Source: Symbiodinium natans
Lineage: Eukaryota; Sar; Dinophyceae; Suessiales; Symbiodiniaceae
Assembly: GCA_905221605.1 (NCBI GenBank)
Contig: CAJNDS010002302.1
Location: 950,022 to 1,014,021, forward strand
DNA length: 64,000 nucleotides
Reading direction: 5' to 3'
A program made the translations under genes and the position numbers. The notes beneath the pieces were generated by a model that searched no databases, was not told the DNA's origin, and was given only the letters and a program-made list of their open reading frames with translations. Of the stretch, positions 31,426 to 42,478 are shown piece after piece. Position 1 is the first letter of the stretch. Every line of letters starts with the position of its first letter.

Positions 31426-31569
31426 TAAACCCTAAGCTTCAAATGTAGGCGCCCTCTGATTCAGGGTAGAGCCTAAGGCTTAGAGGATATTGAAGTGAGG
31501 TCTAAGCCTTTCAAGAAGCCGTTAGCCCAACGAGGCTCAGGGACCACCTAGGGTGCGCTTGGCAGCCGA

Positions 31570-31663
31570 TCTTACTTAGTAAGTAGGTTCGTAAGGTGGG
31601 TGAGGCGGATTTCAATCGGGCGTCAATAGGGGATGGGAATTAGACTTACGAAGTTTAGGGTTC
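31570..31663. mobile_element. Fold-back element FB6 in GT25 B-C intron
   Basis: TTACTTAGTAAGTAGGTTCG then GTAAGGTGGGTGAGG, a loop with CAATCGGGCGTCAATAGGGG, and GAATTAGACTTACGAAGT. Same organisation as the 18.0 kb copy. Confidence 0.74.
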
Positions 31664-31849
31664 AGGGTGTAGGATTTAGCTCTCGCGGGGCTGCAAACCT
31701 CCTCCGAATTAATATCACGACAGAGCTTCCCTGCTTATAGCTGCACTCCCAAGAGCCTAAACCCCCAAACCCTACATCCGAAGCCCCAAAACCCTAATCA
31801 AATTACGCCCCTCAGGAAGAAGCCCTACACCTCACCCAAATGCCTGAAA

Positions 31850-31943
31850 CCCTAAACCCCAAACCCCCAAACCCCCAAACCCCAAACCCCAAACCCCAAA
31901 CCCCAAACCCCAAACCCCAAACCCTAAACCCTAAACCCTAAAC
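31850..31943 (-). repeat. CCCCAAA/CCCTAAA array
   Basis: A run of CCCCAAA units turning into CCCTAAA, i.e. a T-to-C variant of the telomeric heptamer amplified locally. Confidence 0.92.
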
Positions 31944-32027
31944 ACGCAATTTGGGGGTGGAGCAAAATTGGGCCACCTCGTGGCAATCAAAAGCCTTGAA
32001 AACTTCATCCGGCCGCGGTTTGCTTCA

Positions 32028-32166
32028 AAGCCCCCCCCCCCCCTTCCAAGAAATAAAGAACATTCTTCCTTATACAGCCAACATAGGGATGGCCTCTTGG
32101 CCACTGTTTGCTTGAGAGCCCCCCCCCCCCCAAAAAAAAAGAGTATATATATATATATATGTATAC

Positions 32167-32199
<33 letters not shown>

Positions 32200-32385
32200 G
32201 TGTGTATATATATATGTGTATATACATGAATATATATTTTTCTATAACATATATAAACAAATAACTATATATATATATATATGAGGAATATTCTTTCTTG
32301 TAAGGGTAGTATAGGGGTTCTTGTTTTCCATTTTTTTGGGGGAGGTTCTTGTGCAGACCGTAGTTGGGGGTTTCCGTCATCCTGC
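32028..32385. mobile_element. FB9-like element with AT-rich core
   Basis: AACATTCTTCCTTATACAGC and a GTTTGCTTGAGAGCCCCCC segment on the left, GAATATTCTTTCTTGTAAGG and GGTTCTTGTGCAGACC on the right, around a core of (AT)n and TATACATATA (32144-32282). The ORFs rich in Tyr/Ile are repeat read-through. It lies in the GT25 B-C intron. Confidence 0.72.
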
Positions 32386-32439
32386 TGTATAATGTGGCAC
32401 CCGGTTTAGTGTGGGCCCCCCCCCCCCCCCCCCCTGGAC

Positions 32440-32745
32440 AGTCGGAGGTGCGGATGGGATCCTGATTACACGGCCCCGGGTTCATATGATTTTAATAGGG
32501 AGGAGCTTAGATAAGTTCAAAAGGGGCAGTGGTGCCCGGCTATCTTTTTTACAGGCGCGGCGCGTGGAATTTTCTTACGGCGCCCGGACGATTTGTCTTT
32601 AAAGAGGGACTCCCAAACAGTCAGGGTGTCCTGAATAATTCGGCCAGTTTGTCTTTAAAGCGGGGGCCGATTCTTAACCGGGTGCAACATTATTCCCTGA
32701 GCATTGAAAGGCCCATTTGTGCATCAAACCTCTCCAGTCGCACGC
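32440..32745 (+). other. Unique sequence block inside the GT25 B-C intron
   Basis: About 300 bp without telomeric heptamers, containing TTTGTCTTTAAAG twice (32592-32604, 32648-32660). Short ORFs (63 and 73 codons) overlap in different frames; no family recognised. It may be a transposon remnant. Confidence 0.4.
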
Positions 32746-32756
32746 CCTAAACCCGA

Positions 32757-32972
32757 AACCCGAAACCCTAAACCCCAAACCCTAAACCCTAAACCCTAAA
32801 CCCTAAACCCTAAACCCTAAACCCTAAACCCTAAACCCTAAACCCTAAACCCTAAACCCTAAACCCTAAACTAAACCCTAAACCCTAAACCCTAAACCCT
32901 AAACCCTAAACCCTAAACCCTAAACCCTAAACCCTAAACCCTAGCCCTAAACCCTAAACCCTAAACCCCCAA
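32757..32972 (-). repeat. Long C array before GT25 exon C
   Basis: About 29 CCCTAAA heptamers with one CTAAA deletion and one CCCTAGC variant. It occupies the 3' end of the B-C intron; the G array after exon C (33085-33160) is its complement. Confidence 0.97.
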
Positions 32973-33004
32973 AAAAACCCTACAAAAACCCTCTTAAGCC
33001 TCAG

Positions 33005-33079
33005 GAGCTGACCATGCCAGTGCAGCGCTGGCCCGCGTTTGACGGCCGGCGTCTGGACTTCGATGCCTTGGAGGCCCTG
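33005..33079 (+). CDS. GT25 glycosyltransferase, exon C (DGR motif)
   Basis: A 75 bp phase 0-0 exon between a long C array (32757-32972) and a G array (33085-33160). It reads ELTMPVQRWPAFDGRRLD followed by FDALEAL; RxPAxDGRxL is the GT25 segment that follows the RPDRW block. The acceptor is CAG at 33002-33004 and the donor is GT at 33080 (CTG|GTGTAG). In exon D the first bases are again GTGT, so a GGTGT direct repeat flanks the intron. Confidence 0.85.
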
Positions 33080-33084
33080 GTGTA

Positions 33085-33160
33085 GGGTTTAGGGTTTAGG
33101 GTTTAGGGTTTAGGGTTTAGGGTTTAGGGTTTAGGGTTTAGGGTTTAGGGTTTAGGGTTT
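33085..33160 (+). repeat. G array after GT25 exon C
   Basis: About eleven TTTAGGG units starting six bases downstream of the GT donor at 33080. It forms the 5' end of the C-D intron. Confidence 0.96.
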
Positions 33161-34768
33161 ACAATTTTAGGGAGCTCCTTGAGTAGGTTATAAATGTTTA
33201 ATCTTAAGACAGTAGGTCTGTCATCAGCATTGCTATCAGGGCCTTAATTGCAAGAGCTACCGGAACCCTAAAGGTTCATGAGGCCCGAATCCCGAAACAT
33301 TTCTCCACCTTAGGGTTCAGGGTGTAGGTGTACGGTTAATTTTCGGGACCAAGCTTATACCGTAAGCAACCAACCGTAGGGCCTCAATCGCACAGCCCTG
33401 AATGTAAAAACTCCAAGCCCCGGCCCTTCCTCTAGAGACCCCCAACATGGGTTTAGGGTTTAGGGTTTAGGGTTTCGGGAAAGGAAAGGGTTTAGGGTTT
33501 AGGGTTTAGGGCTGTCTGATGAAGGCCTATAGCCCAAACCTTGCACCCCCCCACCCTCCAATAGAGGAGCTGGTCTACGGGGGTGAGCTGAGCACCGAAG
33601 CGGCCGCCTGCACGCATTTAGGGTTCAGGGTTCAGGGTTTAGGGTTTATTGTTTAGGGTGAAGGGTGTAGGGTTTGGGGTTTAGGGTTTGGGGTTTAGCG
33701 TTTAGGGTGAAGGGTTTAGGGTGAAGGGTGAAGGGTGAAGGGTGAAGGGTGAAGGCTTTAGGTGGGTTTATGTATTTAGGTGCTTGGCTGTCACACTTGT
33801 CTGAGGCGGGCTCAGCACAAGGCTGAAAAAAAGCCTGAATACCCGAAAAAGCACTCAGCCCTACATTGAGATCAGCCGATGAAATGCACTTTTGCTTGGG
33901 CTTGCGGGTTTACCCCAGACGCACTGCAATCCGACACACTGAACCGTGAGAAGCTAGAGCTAACTTAACTTAAAATCGAGGGGATCCCCTAAACCCTAAA
34001 CCCGAAACCCGAAACCCGAACCCGAAACCCATAACCCTAACCCTAAACCCTAAATCCTAAACCCTAAACCCGAAACCCTAAACCCGAAACCCTAAACCCG
34101 GATGTTTTTGCACACCAGCCCTGTAATGTTGGGCCTCAACCTCAGGCTTGCCAAACTGCTCCCTCTCCTAAGGTGCAGCGTCTGTTTCTCCCCAACCAGC
34201 AGAAGGCGCAGAGATTTAGGGTTTAGGGTTTCGGGTTTAGGGTTTAGGGTTTCGTTCACTGGGCCCTTGACTCCCTAAACCCTATAAGCCCCAAACTGTG
34301 TAAACCCTGAACCCGAATGAAACCCTAAAGCCCCAAAACCCTTACTTCCTCAAGCCCCTACACCCCCTGAGCCCTTAGGCCCTGAAACCCTATAAACAAT
34401 CAAGCCCACAAACCCTGAAACCCCTCATGAGGTTACGAACACCCTCGGGAGCTTGGGGGTGGTGGGTTCCTGACGCTCGTGGTTGCTACTTCCCTGGCTA
34501 TGGCAGAAGCCAGCCTTTCAGGGGCCCCTCAACCCCCCAAACCCTCTGAATCCTAAGCCCGAAACCCTCTAACCCCTAAACCCCAAACCCTAACCCTGTA
34601 AACCCTCAACCCCCTAACCCCCTGAATCCTGAACCCTAAACCCTCTGAACACTAAACCCCAAACCTGGAACCCTAAACCCTAAACCCAAACCCTAAACCC
34701 TAAACCCTAAACCCTAAACCCTCTGCCTCTACCTCTAAACCCTAAACCCCAAACTATCCGCTGAGCAG

Positions 34769-34824
34769 GTGTTTGGGATGGATCTGACACCTGGGGCCAT
34801 CGGCTGTGCCCTCTCGCACATGCA
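34769..34824 (+). CDS. GT25 glycosyltransferase, exon D (GAIGCALSH motif)
   Basis: Reads VFGMDLTPGAIGCALSHM plus a split codon. GxIGCxLSH is one of the most conserved blocks of GT25 enzymes. The acceptor CAG ends at 34768. The exon probably ends at CA|GCGT (34824, GC donor, phase 2) because exon E starts with a single G and then ATC TGG CTC, giving SHMQIWLDIMKRHG, the expected continuation of the family. The frame stays open to about 34860, so a later donor cannot be excluded, but it would break the family pattern. Confidence 0.85.
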
Positions 34825-35350
34825 GCGTCTTGGCCCTTCTAAGTGCCCTACTCAGGTCTTTTTTTGGGGTTTAGGGTTTAGGGTCTATGTCTTAGGGTTT
34901 AGGGTTTAGGGTTTAGGGTCCTAAACCGGAATCCCTGAACCCCGAACCCAGAAGCCGAAATTCTGCGACCCTTGTCTGGGGGCAGGGAGACGTTTACTTG
35001 AGTCATTGGATACATGTGGCTTTGTTAAAGTTCATGAGATTCCAAGACACAGTAACGATCTTAGTCTAGGTCTAGAGTAGGATGTACAAAGCAGTGGGTG
35101 CCTATTTTCCTGCTCTTCATGTTGTAACCATCGAAGTCGTGGATGATTCGGTTTTAGGACCCTAATGTTAACCTCGTATTACTAAACCCCCGTAAATTAA
35201 AGTGCGCCAGGTGTCCCGGCCGCAATAATAAAGCCCTGGGAATAAAGTACGCCAGTCGGGGCTTGTTTTTTTTTGGGGGTGTCCGTTGTTCTTTGTTTGT
35301 TTATGGAGAGAAAAGAGAGGGAGGGTTAAGGGTTTTATGGTTTAGGATTT

Positions 35351-35585
35351 AATTAGGAAAACATGAAGCGATCAGATTTCGAAGAGAAACCTGAAAACCA
35401 AACTCATCCGAAACTTGCAGATTTTTATTTGAGAGCCTTACTAGAGGATTGAAAAAATCTTTCTGGCAAAGGGGGTAGCTTTGGAGGCCGGTGCCCTGGA
35501 AATAATCCTGAAAGATCTGCCCCTCGGAATAAAGTTCCTGGAAATTCCTGCCTGAAAAAAATCTTCAAATGATCGCTTCATGGTT
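35351..35585. mobile_element. Element with 13-bp perfect terminal inverted repeats
   Basis: CATGAAGCGATCA at 35362-35374 is the exact reverse complement of TGATCGCTTCATG at 35570-35582. Between them lies unique sequence (…GATTTCGAAGAGAAACC…CTGGAAATTCCTGCC). No coding capacity over 209 bp; a MITE-like unit in the GT25 D-E intron. Confidence 0.85.
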
Positions 35586-35801
35586 TCATTAGGTTTACGG
35601 TTCATGGCTTAGGTTTACTTAGGTGTTGTGGAGTCTTATTGAATTAGGGTTAAGGGTTTAGGGTTAGGGTTAGGGTTTAGGGATAAGGGTATGGCCTGGT
35701 CTCTAAATCCAGGGGCCCCTGCAATTAAAGTCTTAGGGTTTAGGGTTTAGGGTCTGGGGTTTAATTAGGGTTAAGGGTTTAGGGTTTAGGATTTAATTAT
35801 A

Positions 35802-36011
35802 GGAAAACATGAAGCGATCAGATTTCGAAGAGAAACCTGAAAACCAAACTCCTGAGAAACTTGCTGTTTTTTATTTGAGAGCCTTACTAGAGGATTGAAA
35901 AAATCTTTCTGGCAAAGGGGGTAGCTTTGGAGGCCGGTGCCCTGGAAATAATCCTGAAAGATCTGCCCCTCGGAATAAAGTTCCTGGAAATTCCTGACTG
36001 AAAAAAAGCTC
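35802..36011. mobile_element. Second copy of the 35.4 kb element, 3' truncated
   Basis: Nearly identical to 35351-35560 (a handful of differences around CTCATCCGAAACTTGCAG versus CTCCTGAGAAACTTGCTG) but ends at TGACTGAAAAAAAGCTC, followed by G-array sequence in place of the right terminal repeat. Same orientation as the first copy. Confidence 0.88.
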
Positions 36012-36097
36012 TTTAGGGTTTAGGGTTAGGGTTTAGGGTTTAGGGTTTAGGGTATTAACCAAGCCCTGACCCGTAGAACCCTCCCAGCCCTTCTTTC

Positions 36098-36250
36098 TGA
36101 TTCTCTCTGATTCCCTATGATCCTCTCTGATTCTCTCTGATCCTTTCTGATCCTCTCTGATTCTCTCTGATCCTCTCTAATTCTCTCTAAGGAAAGGAAT
36201 CCTGAGTGATTCTCTCTGATCCTCTCTAAGTCTCTCTAAGGAAAGGAATC
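36098..36250 (+). repeat. GATTCTCTCT/GATCCTCTCT microsatellite
   Basis: About a dozen 10-bp units TCTCTCTGAT with TT/CC alternation, ending with two copies of a longer unit TCTCTCTAAGGAAAGGAATC. It lies in the GT25 D-E intron next to a G array. Confidence 0.9.
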
Positions 36251-36714
36251 CTTATTCAAAGGGGCCCCCACTCTATTTGGGGGGGTTTGATTGAAGGGGG
36301 GGGGGGGTTTATTATTACGAGGTCAACATTAAACCCTAAACCCTAAACCCTAAACCCTGAACCCTAAACCCTAAACCCTAAACCCCATACCCTAAACCCT
36401 AAACCTTAAGAGAGAAAGCATCTTCACAGTCTTTTCGTGTGAAGCGCTGCTTTCATTACTGTCGGGTGGTGTTTCAGGGCGTCCGAAGCCCTGACACCCT
36501 AAAGCCCAAACCCTACACCCTAAAATGCTTCTCAGCTGGTTAAAACAGGGTGCCGCAGGCGTTCGTGGAAGGTTTCTGAAGGCGTGTTTCTTTTTGCTCC
36601 GGCATGTCGAGGGTTCCTAAACCCTAAACCCTAAACCCTAAACCCTAAACCCTCCTTTAGACCCTAAGCCCTAAGCCCTAAGTCCTAGTGCCTTCTAATG
36701 CCTCGTGCCCGCAG

Positions 36715-36784
36715 GATCTGGCTCGACATCATGAAGCGTCACGGTGAAGGCTGGAGCTGCCGGCTCCTCCTCCCCCAAAGACAG
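36715..36784 (+). CDS. GT25 glycosyltransferase, exon E (SHxQIW continuation)
   Basis: A 70 bp exon after GCAG (36711-36714). It reads IWLDIMKRHGEGWSCRLLL then PQRQ. In GT25 proteins the residues after GCALSH are typically an (I/L)W helix and a short strand before the EDD motif, as here. The open frame runs to CAG|GTTTAGGG at 36784/36785, where the 5' splice site would be made by the telomeric repeat itself. The last residues are longer than usual before EDD, so an earlier donor (e.g. GC at 36763) is possible. Confidence 0.72.
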
Positions 36785-37110
36785 GTTTAGGGTTTAGGGT
36801 TTAGGGTTTAGGGTTTAGGGTTTAGGGTTACGGTTCGGGTCAGGGTTTATAGAGTTTAGGGTTCAGGGTTTAGGGTTTAGGGTTTAGAGGGTAATATTCA
36901 CCCGAATGTTGAGGCTTCTTAGCGGGGTATCGTATACTATCATCTGTTTGCAAGTGTTGGATTATTATACATGTTGGAACATTCGCGGAGAATAATATTC
37001 GGGCAGGGGGAAGAAGTAGGCCTTAGGGGTTAGGGACCCCTCCAACTATGGGCTCTTATGCAAAACCTAAGCACGAAACACCCAAACCCAAGCCCTAAAC
37101 TTAGTGGTAC

Positions 37111-37323
37111 TTGGAAACAGTTCTGAACTTTTGGTCAGCCTCGCATCTCTTCGAGTCGCAGAAGGAATTGGGTCAGTCTCGATCGCGAAAGAGGGTGATT
37201 TTGATCTCCCTCGTGCTTCAAGAACTACAATCTCGCGAAGAAGCGGTGAACTCGGCCTTCCAAGCTCAACTGGTGGTTCGGGACCAGGATAACGATCTGT
37301 GCTGGCCCTACTTACAAATGTAG
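37111..37323 (+). other. Coding-like frame inside the GT25 E-F intron
   Basis: From ATG at 37111 it reads METVLNFWSASHLFESQKEL, GQSRSRKRVILISLVLQELQ, SREEAVNSAFQAQLVVRDQD then NDLCWPYLQM and TAG. It is helical and charged. Two other frames (one on each strand) are also open. Status unresolved. Confidence 0.32.
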
Positions 37324-38035
37324 TGTTGGGCCTGAGCAACCCACCTCCCATGGGGTGTTAGGGTTTAGGGTTTAGGGTTTAGGGTTTCAAGTATTCTTGT
37401 TTGAATCAGGGTTTGCGGCTTAGGCGAAGCCGCTCCCAACCTAGAGGAGTTCATCATATACCCTTGACAAATGGAAGATGTCTCAGCAGTTAAGGTTAAG
37501 GCAGATTCCCCTTCTTTCAACGCTCTGTCGGTTGCCCTAAACCCTACACCAGCCCTGAACCCTGAACCCTGAACCCTAAACCCTAAACCCTAAACTGGTT
37601 CCCTAGGTACCCACACGTTCGAATTCTGGGCTTCGTGGGAGGCCTAAAGCGTTTTTCTCCAAACCCTATAAACCCTAAACCCTAAACCCTAAATCCACTG
37701 ATCTGGCTTAGGGTTTAGGGTTTAGGTTCAGGCATCATCAAGGGATGAAGGCTCGTACCCCTGTGAGGTTGTGCCCCCAAACCTTCCCCTCAATGTACTC
37801 CTAACGTGGCCGCTTATTGCCTTAAGAATCTTCAAAAAGGGGTCCTCAAAACCCAAGGGTACAACCTTCAGGGTCCCCTAAACCCTAAACCCTAAGCCCC
37901 AACACCCAAACCCTAAACCCTAAACCCTAACGCCCTGAGACCTGCATCCAGAGGCGATTTCAACGGCGACGAGCGGAGCCAGTTTCTGGTGGTCCGAAGC
38001 CTACGGGGAAAACTCTAAGCCCTAAACCCTAGCCC

Positions 38036-38155
38036 TAAACCCTAAACCCTAAACCCTAAACCCTAAACCCTAAACCCTAAACCCTAAACCCTAAACCCTA
38101 AGCCCTAAGCCCTAAGCCCTAAGCCCTAAGCCCTAAACCATAGCCCTAAACCCTC
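38036..38155 (-). repeat. C array with CCCTAAG variants
   Basis: CCCTAAA units passing into a CCCTAAG block and back. It lies in the E-F intron of the GT25 gene. Confidence 0.94.
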
Positions 38156-38396
38156 AGCCAAAGGTTGCATGACTCCCACCCGGATTAGATAAGTGTGCAG
38201 AAAGGGAAACGGCAACTATTGAGGGTAAAGGCTATATTGTTTAAATTGGCACTTTGGTTGGGCCTAAAGCCTAAACCCTAGACCCTAAACCCTTAACCCT
38301 GAACCCTAAAGCCCTGAACCCTAGAGACCGTCTTCGGGTTTCAGAAACATGGGCTCGGTGCGCGAGGGCTCGAGTCGTGAAATCCCCTTAGACCAG

Positions 38397-38462
38397 GTGG
38401 AGGACGACTGTGAGTTCGCCCCAGGCTTCTCCGATGAGCTTGTGAAGGCCACCGTCATCTGG
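38397..38462 (+). CDS. GT25 glycosyltransferase, exon F (EDD catalytic motif)
   Basis: Starts in phase 0 after CCAG at 38393-38396 and reads VEDDCEFAPGFSDELVKAT then VIW. The EDD triplet followed by a hydrophobic and F is the GT25 equivalent of the DxD metal/nucleotide-sugar site. Two GT donors are possible, at 38454 (ACC|GTCATC) and 38463 (TGG|GTTTAG); both are phase 0 and both join to DWQLVFLGG of exon G. The frame is also open upstream to an ATG at 38349, so the 5' limit rests on the family alignment. Confidence 0.82.
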
Positions 38463-38471
38463 GTTTAGGAC

Positions 38472-38604
38472 ATGACTTGGAGGTTCATAGTGTACTTATA
38501 CGCAGGGCTACAAGTAGGGCAACTATGGCTATAACTCTATAGCCTTATTTAGGGTGCTGAGAACTCTACGAAGAAGTATCCATGAACCTTCAGGTAGCGA
38601 CCCT
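38472..38604. mobile_element. Fold-back element FB2 in GT25 F-G intron
   Basis: GACTTGGAGGTTCATAGTAC-type left end and CATGAACCTTCAGGTAG right end. It starts about 10 bp after the exon F donor region, showing that these elements can sit very close to a splice site. Confidence 0.82.
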
Positions 38605-38639
38605 AAACCCCGGCTGTAATGTTGACTTCACGTTAATGA

Positions 38640-38960
38640 CCCCCCCCCCCCCCTTGGTTGATCATTTTTTTTCGGCCAGGGCCTCCTCTTTTGCATTCGC
38701 CTAAATCCTGGTAGGATTTTCTATTAGTTTTTTGTATTAGGTAGTAGTAGTAGCAACCTGGAGCATCACCCTGCAGCCAGCAAGCTCTAAACTCCCCCCC
38801 TTTAAACTTATAAGTTTAAGCAACCTGGAACATCTCCCTCAAAAAAATAGGAACAAGCGTGATTTGATAATTCTGGCGGCCGATATTATTGTGTTCCGGC
38901 CCCCGGGATTTTATTCTTGCAGCGGGACTCACTCATGTGAAGTCAACATTCGTCGCGTTC
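38640..38960 (+). other. Unique AT-richer block inside the GT25 F-G intron
   Basis: Starts with a poly-C tract, contains GTAGTAGTAG, AGCAACCTGGAGCATC and again AGCAACCTGGAACATC (38751 and 38819), and ends near GAAGTCAACATTCGTCG; GTTGACTTCACGTTAAT precedes it, giving GTTGACTTC...GAAGTCAAC inverted ends (38622/38938). Probably a mobile-element remnant. Confidence 0.5.
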
Positions 38961-39342
38961 AGGGTTGAGGGGTTTTGGGAATGAAGGTACGCCACAGGTT
39001 TACCCCTAAAGCCTGACGCTAAACCTCGAGCCCTAAATCCTTAATCGGTCTTAGGGTGCAAGGCTTGGCCTGTTGCCAATTTACTACTGCCGGTGGATGT
39101 CAGGGGGGGGGGTTAGGGTTTTGGGTTCTGGGTTCTGGGTTTTGGGTTTAGGAGGTTTACGCGTATAGTTGGGGATATAAGCAGGCAAGTCATTTGGTTG
39201 TAGGCAATAACCTTACTTGGGTGTCTGTTTAGGGTTGCCCGAACCTTAAACCCTAACACCTACTTCTTTGGGTTTGCCTGCGTTCTAATACCCACAAACT
39301 GTGAGGTTCCGAAAAGATCTTGTAGCTGAAGACCTACTTGGG

Positions 39343-39507
39343 GGTTCACGGGTACTTGTAACCCAATTATAGGGTGGAGGCTTTGTTTAGGAGGGGGTTT
39401 AGGTTTTCATAGCTAGAAGCCACTTAAGTCTCCAAAATATGGTTCTAAGTAAGTCAATTGGGCTAGTTTGTACCCACGAAGTTTGTACCCACGAACCTCC
39501 AAGCAGT
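39343..39507. mobile_element. Fold-back element FB2, copy at 39.4 kb
   Basis: Left end ACTTGGGGGTTCACGGGTAC, right end CCCACGAACCTCCAAGCAG, with an internal duplication of GAAGTTTGTACCCAC. Confidence 0.8.
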
Positions 39508-39654
39508 TACTGTCGCCCAATCTTATCAGCTCACTGTTAATGAGTCTTTTCCAGGGTCATTTGGGGGGGGGGGGGGGGGGGGGGCTTGGGCCAACCCAAG
39601 GAACCCTGTCTCCAAGTACCCCTAAAGACACCCTGAACCCCTAGAAGGTACCCT

Positions 39655-39945
39655 AAACCCTAAACCCTAAACCCTAAACCCTAAACCCTAAACCCTAAAC
39701 CCTAAACCCTAAACCCATGACTCAACAGTAGGCTGTTATGAAGCTGTGAATGTGTGCTGAGGGGGCAGGGTTACCAAAGCCAAGACCATGAGATTTCAGA
39801 TCACAGGGGCGCGACCCATTAAGTGAAGGCTGCACCATCAGTGAACCCTAAACCCTAAACCCCAAACCCTAAACCCTAAACCCTAAACCCTGAACCCTGA
39901 ACCCTGAACCCTGAACCCTGAACCCTGAACCCTGAACCCTGAATT
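39655..39945 (-). repeat. Two C arrays, the second with GAACCCT variants
   Basis: C array 39655-39715, then a 130 bp spacer, then 39845-39945, in which CCCTAAA grades into CCCTGAA. Both lie in the F-G intron. Confidence 0.93.
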
Positions 39946-40057
39946 CTGCTCTGAGAAGCCACAACTTCCACCATCCTGCAAGCAGGCGAGGCTAGCCGAG
40001 GTCCCTGAAGCAACGCGTCTGACTTCAGGTGAAGCATCATGCTTCCCCTAAGGCTCC
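39936..40057 (+). other. Coding-like island inside the GT25 F-G intron
   Basis: Reads SEKPQLPPSCKQARLAEVPE then ATRLTSGEASCFP and TAA, between a GAACCCT-type array and a G array. F and G already join in phase, so it is an alternative exon or chance. Confidence 0.28.
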
Positions 40058-40249
40058 AAATAGCCCAAAGTAGGGTTTAGGGTTTAGGGTTTAGGGTTTA
40101 GGGTTTAGGGTTTAGGGTTTAGGGTTTAGGGTTTAGGGTTTAGGGTTTATGGACTTTACACCCGAATGCAGGTGTTATTTGTATACTTGGATCCCTTGGG
40201 TTTCTCATGAAACCCGAAACCCTGAACCCGTCTAATTAATCTACGGGCT

Positions 40250-40362
40250 CTTACGGAATGAGGGCATAAGGTACCCTGCATAAATCCCTAAAAGGATATA
40301 TACATATATATATAGGGGGATATAGGGTACCTACTTCCCCCCGCGAACTCTTTCATTCTGAT
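40250..40362. mobile_element. Fold-back element FB3, copy in GT25 F-G intron
   Basis: TTACGGAATGAGGGCATAAG start; stem AGGATATATACATATATATA; right side GGGATATAGGGTACCTACTT and CGAACTCTTTCATTC. Confidence 0.8.
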
Positions 40363-41044
40363 TTTTTGGCTCCGGTAGGAGCTGGCGATGTATGGTCTAG
40401 GGCACTGAGGGCCTGTGGCATTCGGGTTGAAGTCTTCCAGGTAGTTAAAGGTTTAGGGTTTCAGGCTTAGGATTTAGGGTTTAGGGTATCGGGTTGAGGG
40501 TTCGATGTGCGCATACACCCTCTAAAGCATCGCCGGGCACTGGTCGGACTTGAAACTCCAGAGAATGAACCTCCAATCACAAACTCTGATTCTCGAACCC
40601 TGGACGGCGTATTTCTCTATGTAAACCCGACGGCTCTGATTGTTCAGCCGCAGTTTCACCGGATGTCTCGAACGAACGTAGCTCCATTCCCTCGTGAGTC
40701 GAGCAACTCCGAACCCCAAAAAGCCGTAGAAAGCCCCAAAGAAAAATCTATCCTAAACCCTAAACTCTAAACACTTTGAGAGATGTCCTTGTAAGGTTTG
40801 CAGGAATACAGCTTAATCCTCTTTATTCCTGCCCCAAGGCCCCCAAATCTATATGGACCCTGAATCCCTAAAATGGCCCCCACCTGAAACCCTAAATCCT
40901 AAACCACAACCTTATGATCCCCTAAACCCTAAACCCTAAACCCCCTAAACCCCCGAAACCCTCTAAACCCCCTAAACCCCCTAAACCCCCTAAACCCCCT
41001 AAACCCCCTAAACCCTAAACCCTAAACCCTAAATAAGTGCTAAG

Positions 41045-41130
41045 GACTGGCAGCTGGTCTTCTTGGGCGGCGTGGACGCCATGGGCCTTCAACCACTTCT
41101 CCAGATCTCTCCCGGTGTGAGGACGCGCCG
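41045..41130 (+). CDS. GT25 glycosyltransferase, exon G (DWxLVFLGG)
   Basis: An 86 bp exon flanked by a C array on the left (40920-41035) and a G array on the right (41137-41185). It reads DWQLVFLGGVDAMGLQPLLQ then ISPGVRTR and a split codon. A (D)W(D/Q)xxxLG strand shortly after EDD is standard for GT25. The acceptor AG is 41043-41044; the donor GT at 41131 (GCCG|GTGTAG) leaves phase 2, which exon H completes. Confidence 0.82.
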
Positions 41131-42349
41131 GTGTAGAGTTTAGGGTTTAGGGTTTAGGGTTTAGGGTTTAGGGTTTAGGGTTCGGGGTACTTATATCCGA
41201 ATCTTGTGTGCAGATATTCCCCATACTTGGCCAATCGATGAGCTGGAAGTTTGTGGAATTAGGAAAAATGCCGTCTACTTGGCGATTGCCTTGGTTTGTT
41301 GGAGTTATAAAGTTTCGCCACTTCGTCTTTTGTCGTTCTTGGTTTCGGGTTGGGCAGGGGTGGAAGAACAACCTTTGAGACTACTACATTGCCCTTTGCA
41401 ATCGTGACCCATGGGGTCATCTTTAGCTATGCGTTCGCAAGGTTTCGGGTTCTCAGCACAGGGTCCTAGGGTCCTGGGGTCCCAACCTATTCTGCTTTTT
41501 CTGCTATGAGTCCCCGGTCCCTGTAAACCCTAAATTTCCCCAAACCCTAAACCGCCGCCCTGTACACCGAAAAGCCAAGACCGCGTCGACTCCAATCATT
41601 TGGGGTTTCCGAGATTAGGGGTACCTTATTGGGACCCTACTAGTAGGGGTTTATTTTACGGGTCCCCTATTTCGTAAACCCCTATTTTTTTGTGGGTGGG
41701 CTCTGGTCCCTTTTTGCAGAACTTAGAGGCTGTATGGTTGGGGGGCTTAGGATTTACGGGCTTAGGGGTTTAGGGTTTAAGGGGCTTAGGGTGTAAGGGT
41801 TTTGGGATTAGTGTCCTTTGTAAGCCCTGAACCTCTCTGCGGTTGGGGTGTTGGCTTGCGGTTCGGGTTGATCCGGCTGGGGGTCCTGGGTTTGGGGTTT
41901 GCGGGGCTTGGGGTTTAGGATTTAAGGGTTTGGGGTAAACGGTTGAGGGGCATTGACGGTCCAAAGTGGGCACAACAGCTCGCACCCAGAGCCTTCATTG
42001 TCTGTTGGCTGTGAATGTCCAGCAACGGTTGGGAGCGTTTAGGGGTTGCGGGGCATAATAGGGTTTAGACTATCGGGCTTCGGGCTTAGGGTCCCTCAGG
42101 GCCAGTGCAATCCTCAAGCTCGCATTTCAGCCCCGGCCAGCATCAATCTGACCAAAGTTCAAGAGGATTGGGTGTTAGGGCTTGGCCTCTACATGGGTCC
42201 TAAATCCTAAACCCTAAACCCTAAACCCTAAACCCTTGGTGCAAGGGTTCATAGGGCTTGTTGTCAGGTCGCCCCGGGAGGAAGTAGAGGCTTTGTTGGC
42301 TAGCACGCACTAGGTCTTGAAACAGGCCTGTCTGGAGCAGCATTTATAT

Positions 42350-42478
42350 CCTAGGATGCCCAGTAGTACCCTTATTCCCTTCTTGGTAGGTTTAGGTTCC
42401 CTTACAAGCCCCTTGAAGCAAAAAGGGGCACCCTTTTTCATCCTAGGTTACTGGGCAACCTAGTATCTTTGATATTTC
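42350..42478. mobile_element. Fold-back element FB4 in GT25 G-H intron
   Basis: CCTAGGATGCCCAGTAGTAC ... CATCCTAGGTTACTGGGCAA. The core AAGCCCCTTGAAGC/AAAAGGGGCACCC is shared with the other copies. Confidence 0.85.

Noticed and set aside
37067-37351. Minus-strand 94-codon ORF
   Set aside because: It overlaps a better-balanced plus frame; neither has family support, and the whole block lies in a GT25 intron.
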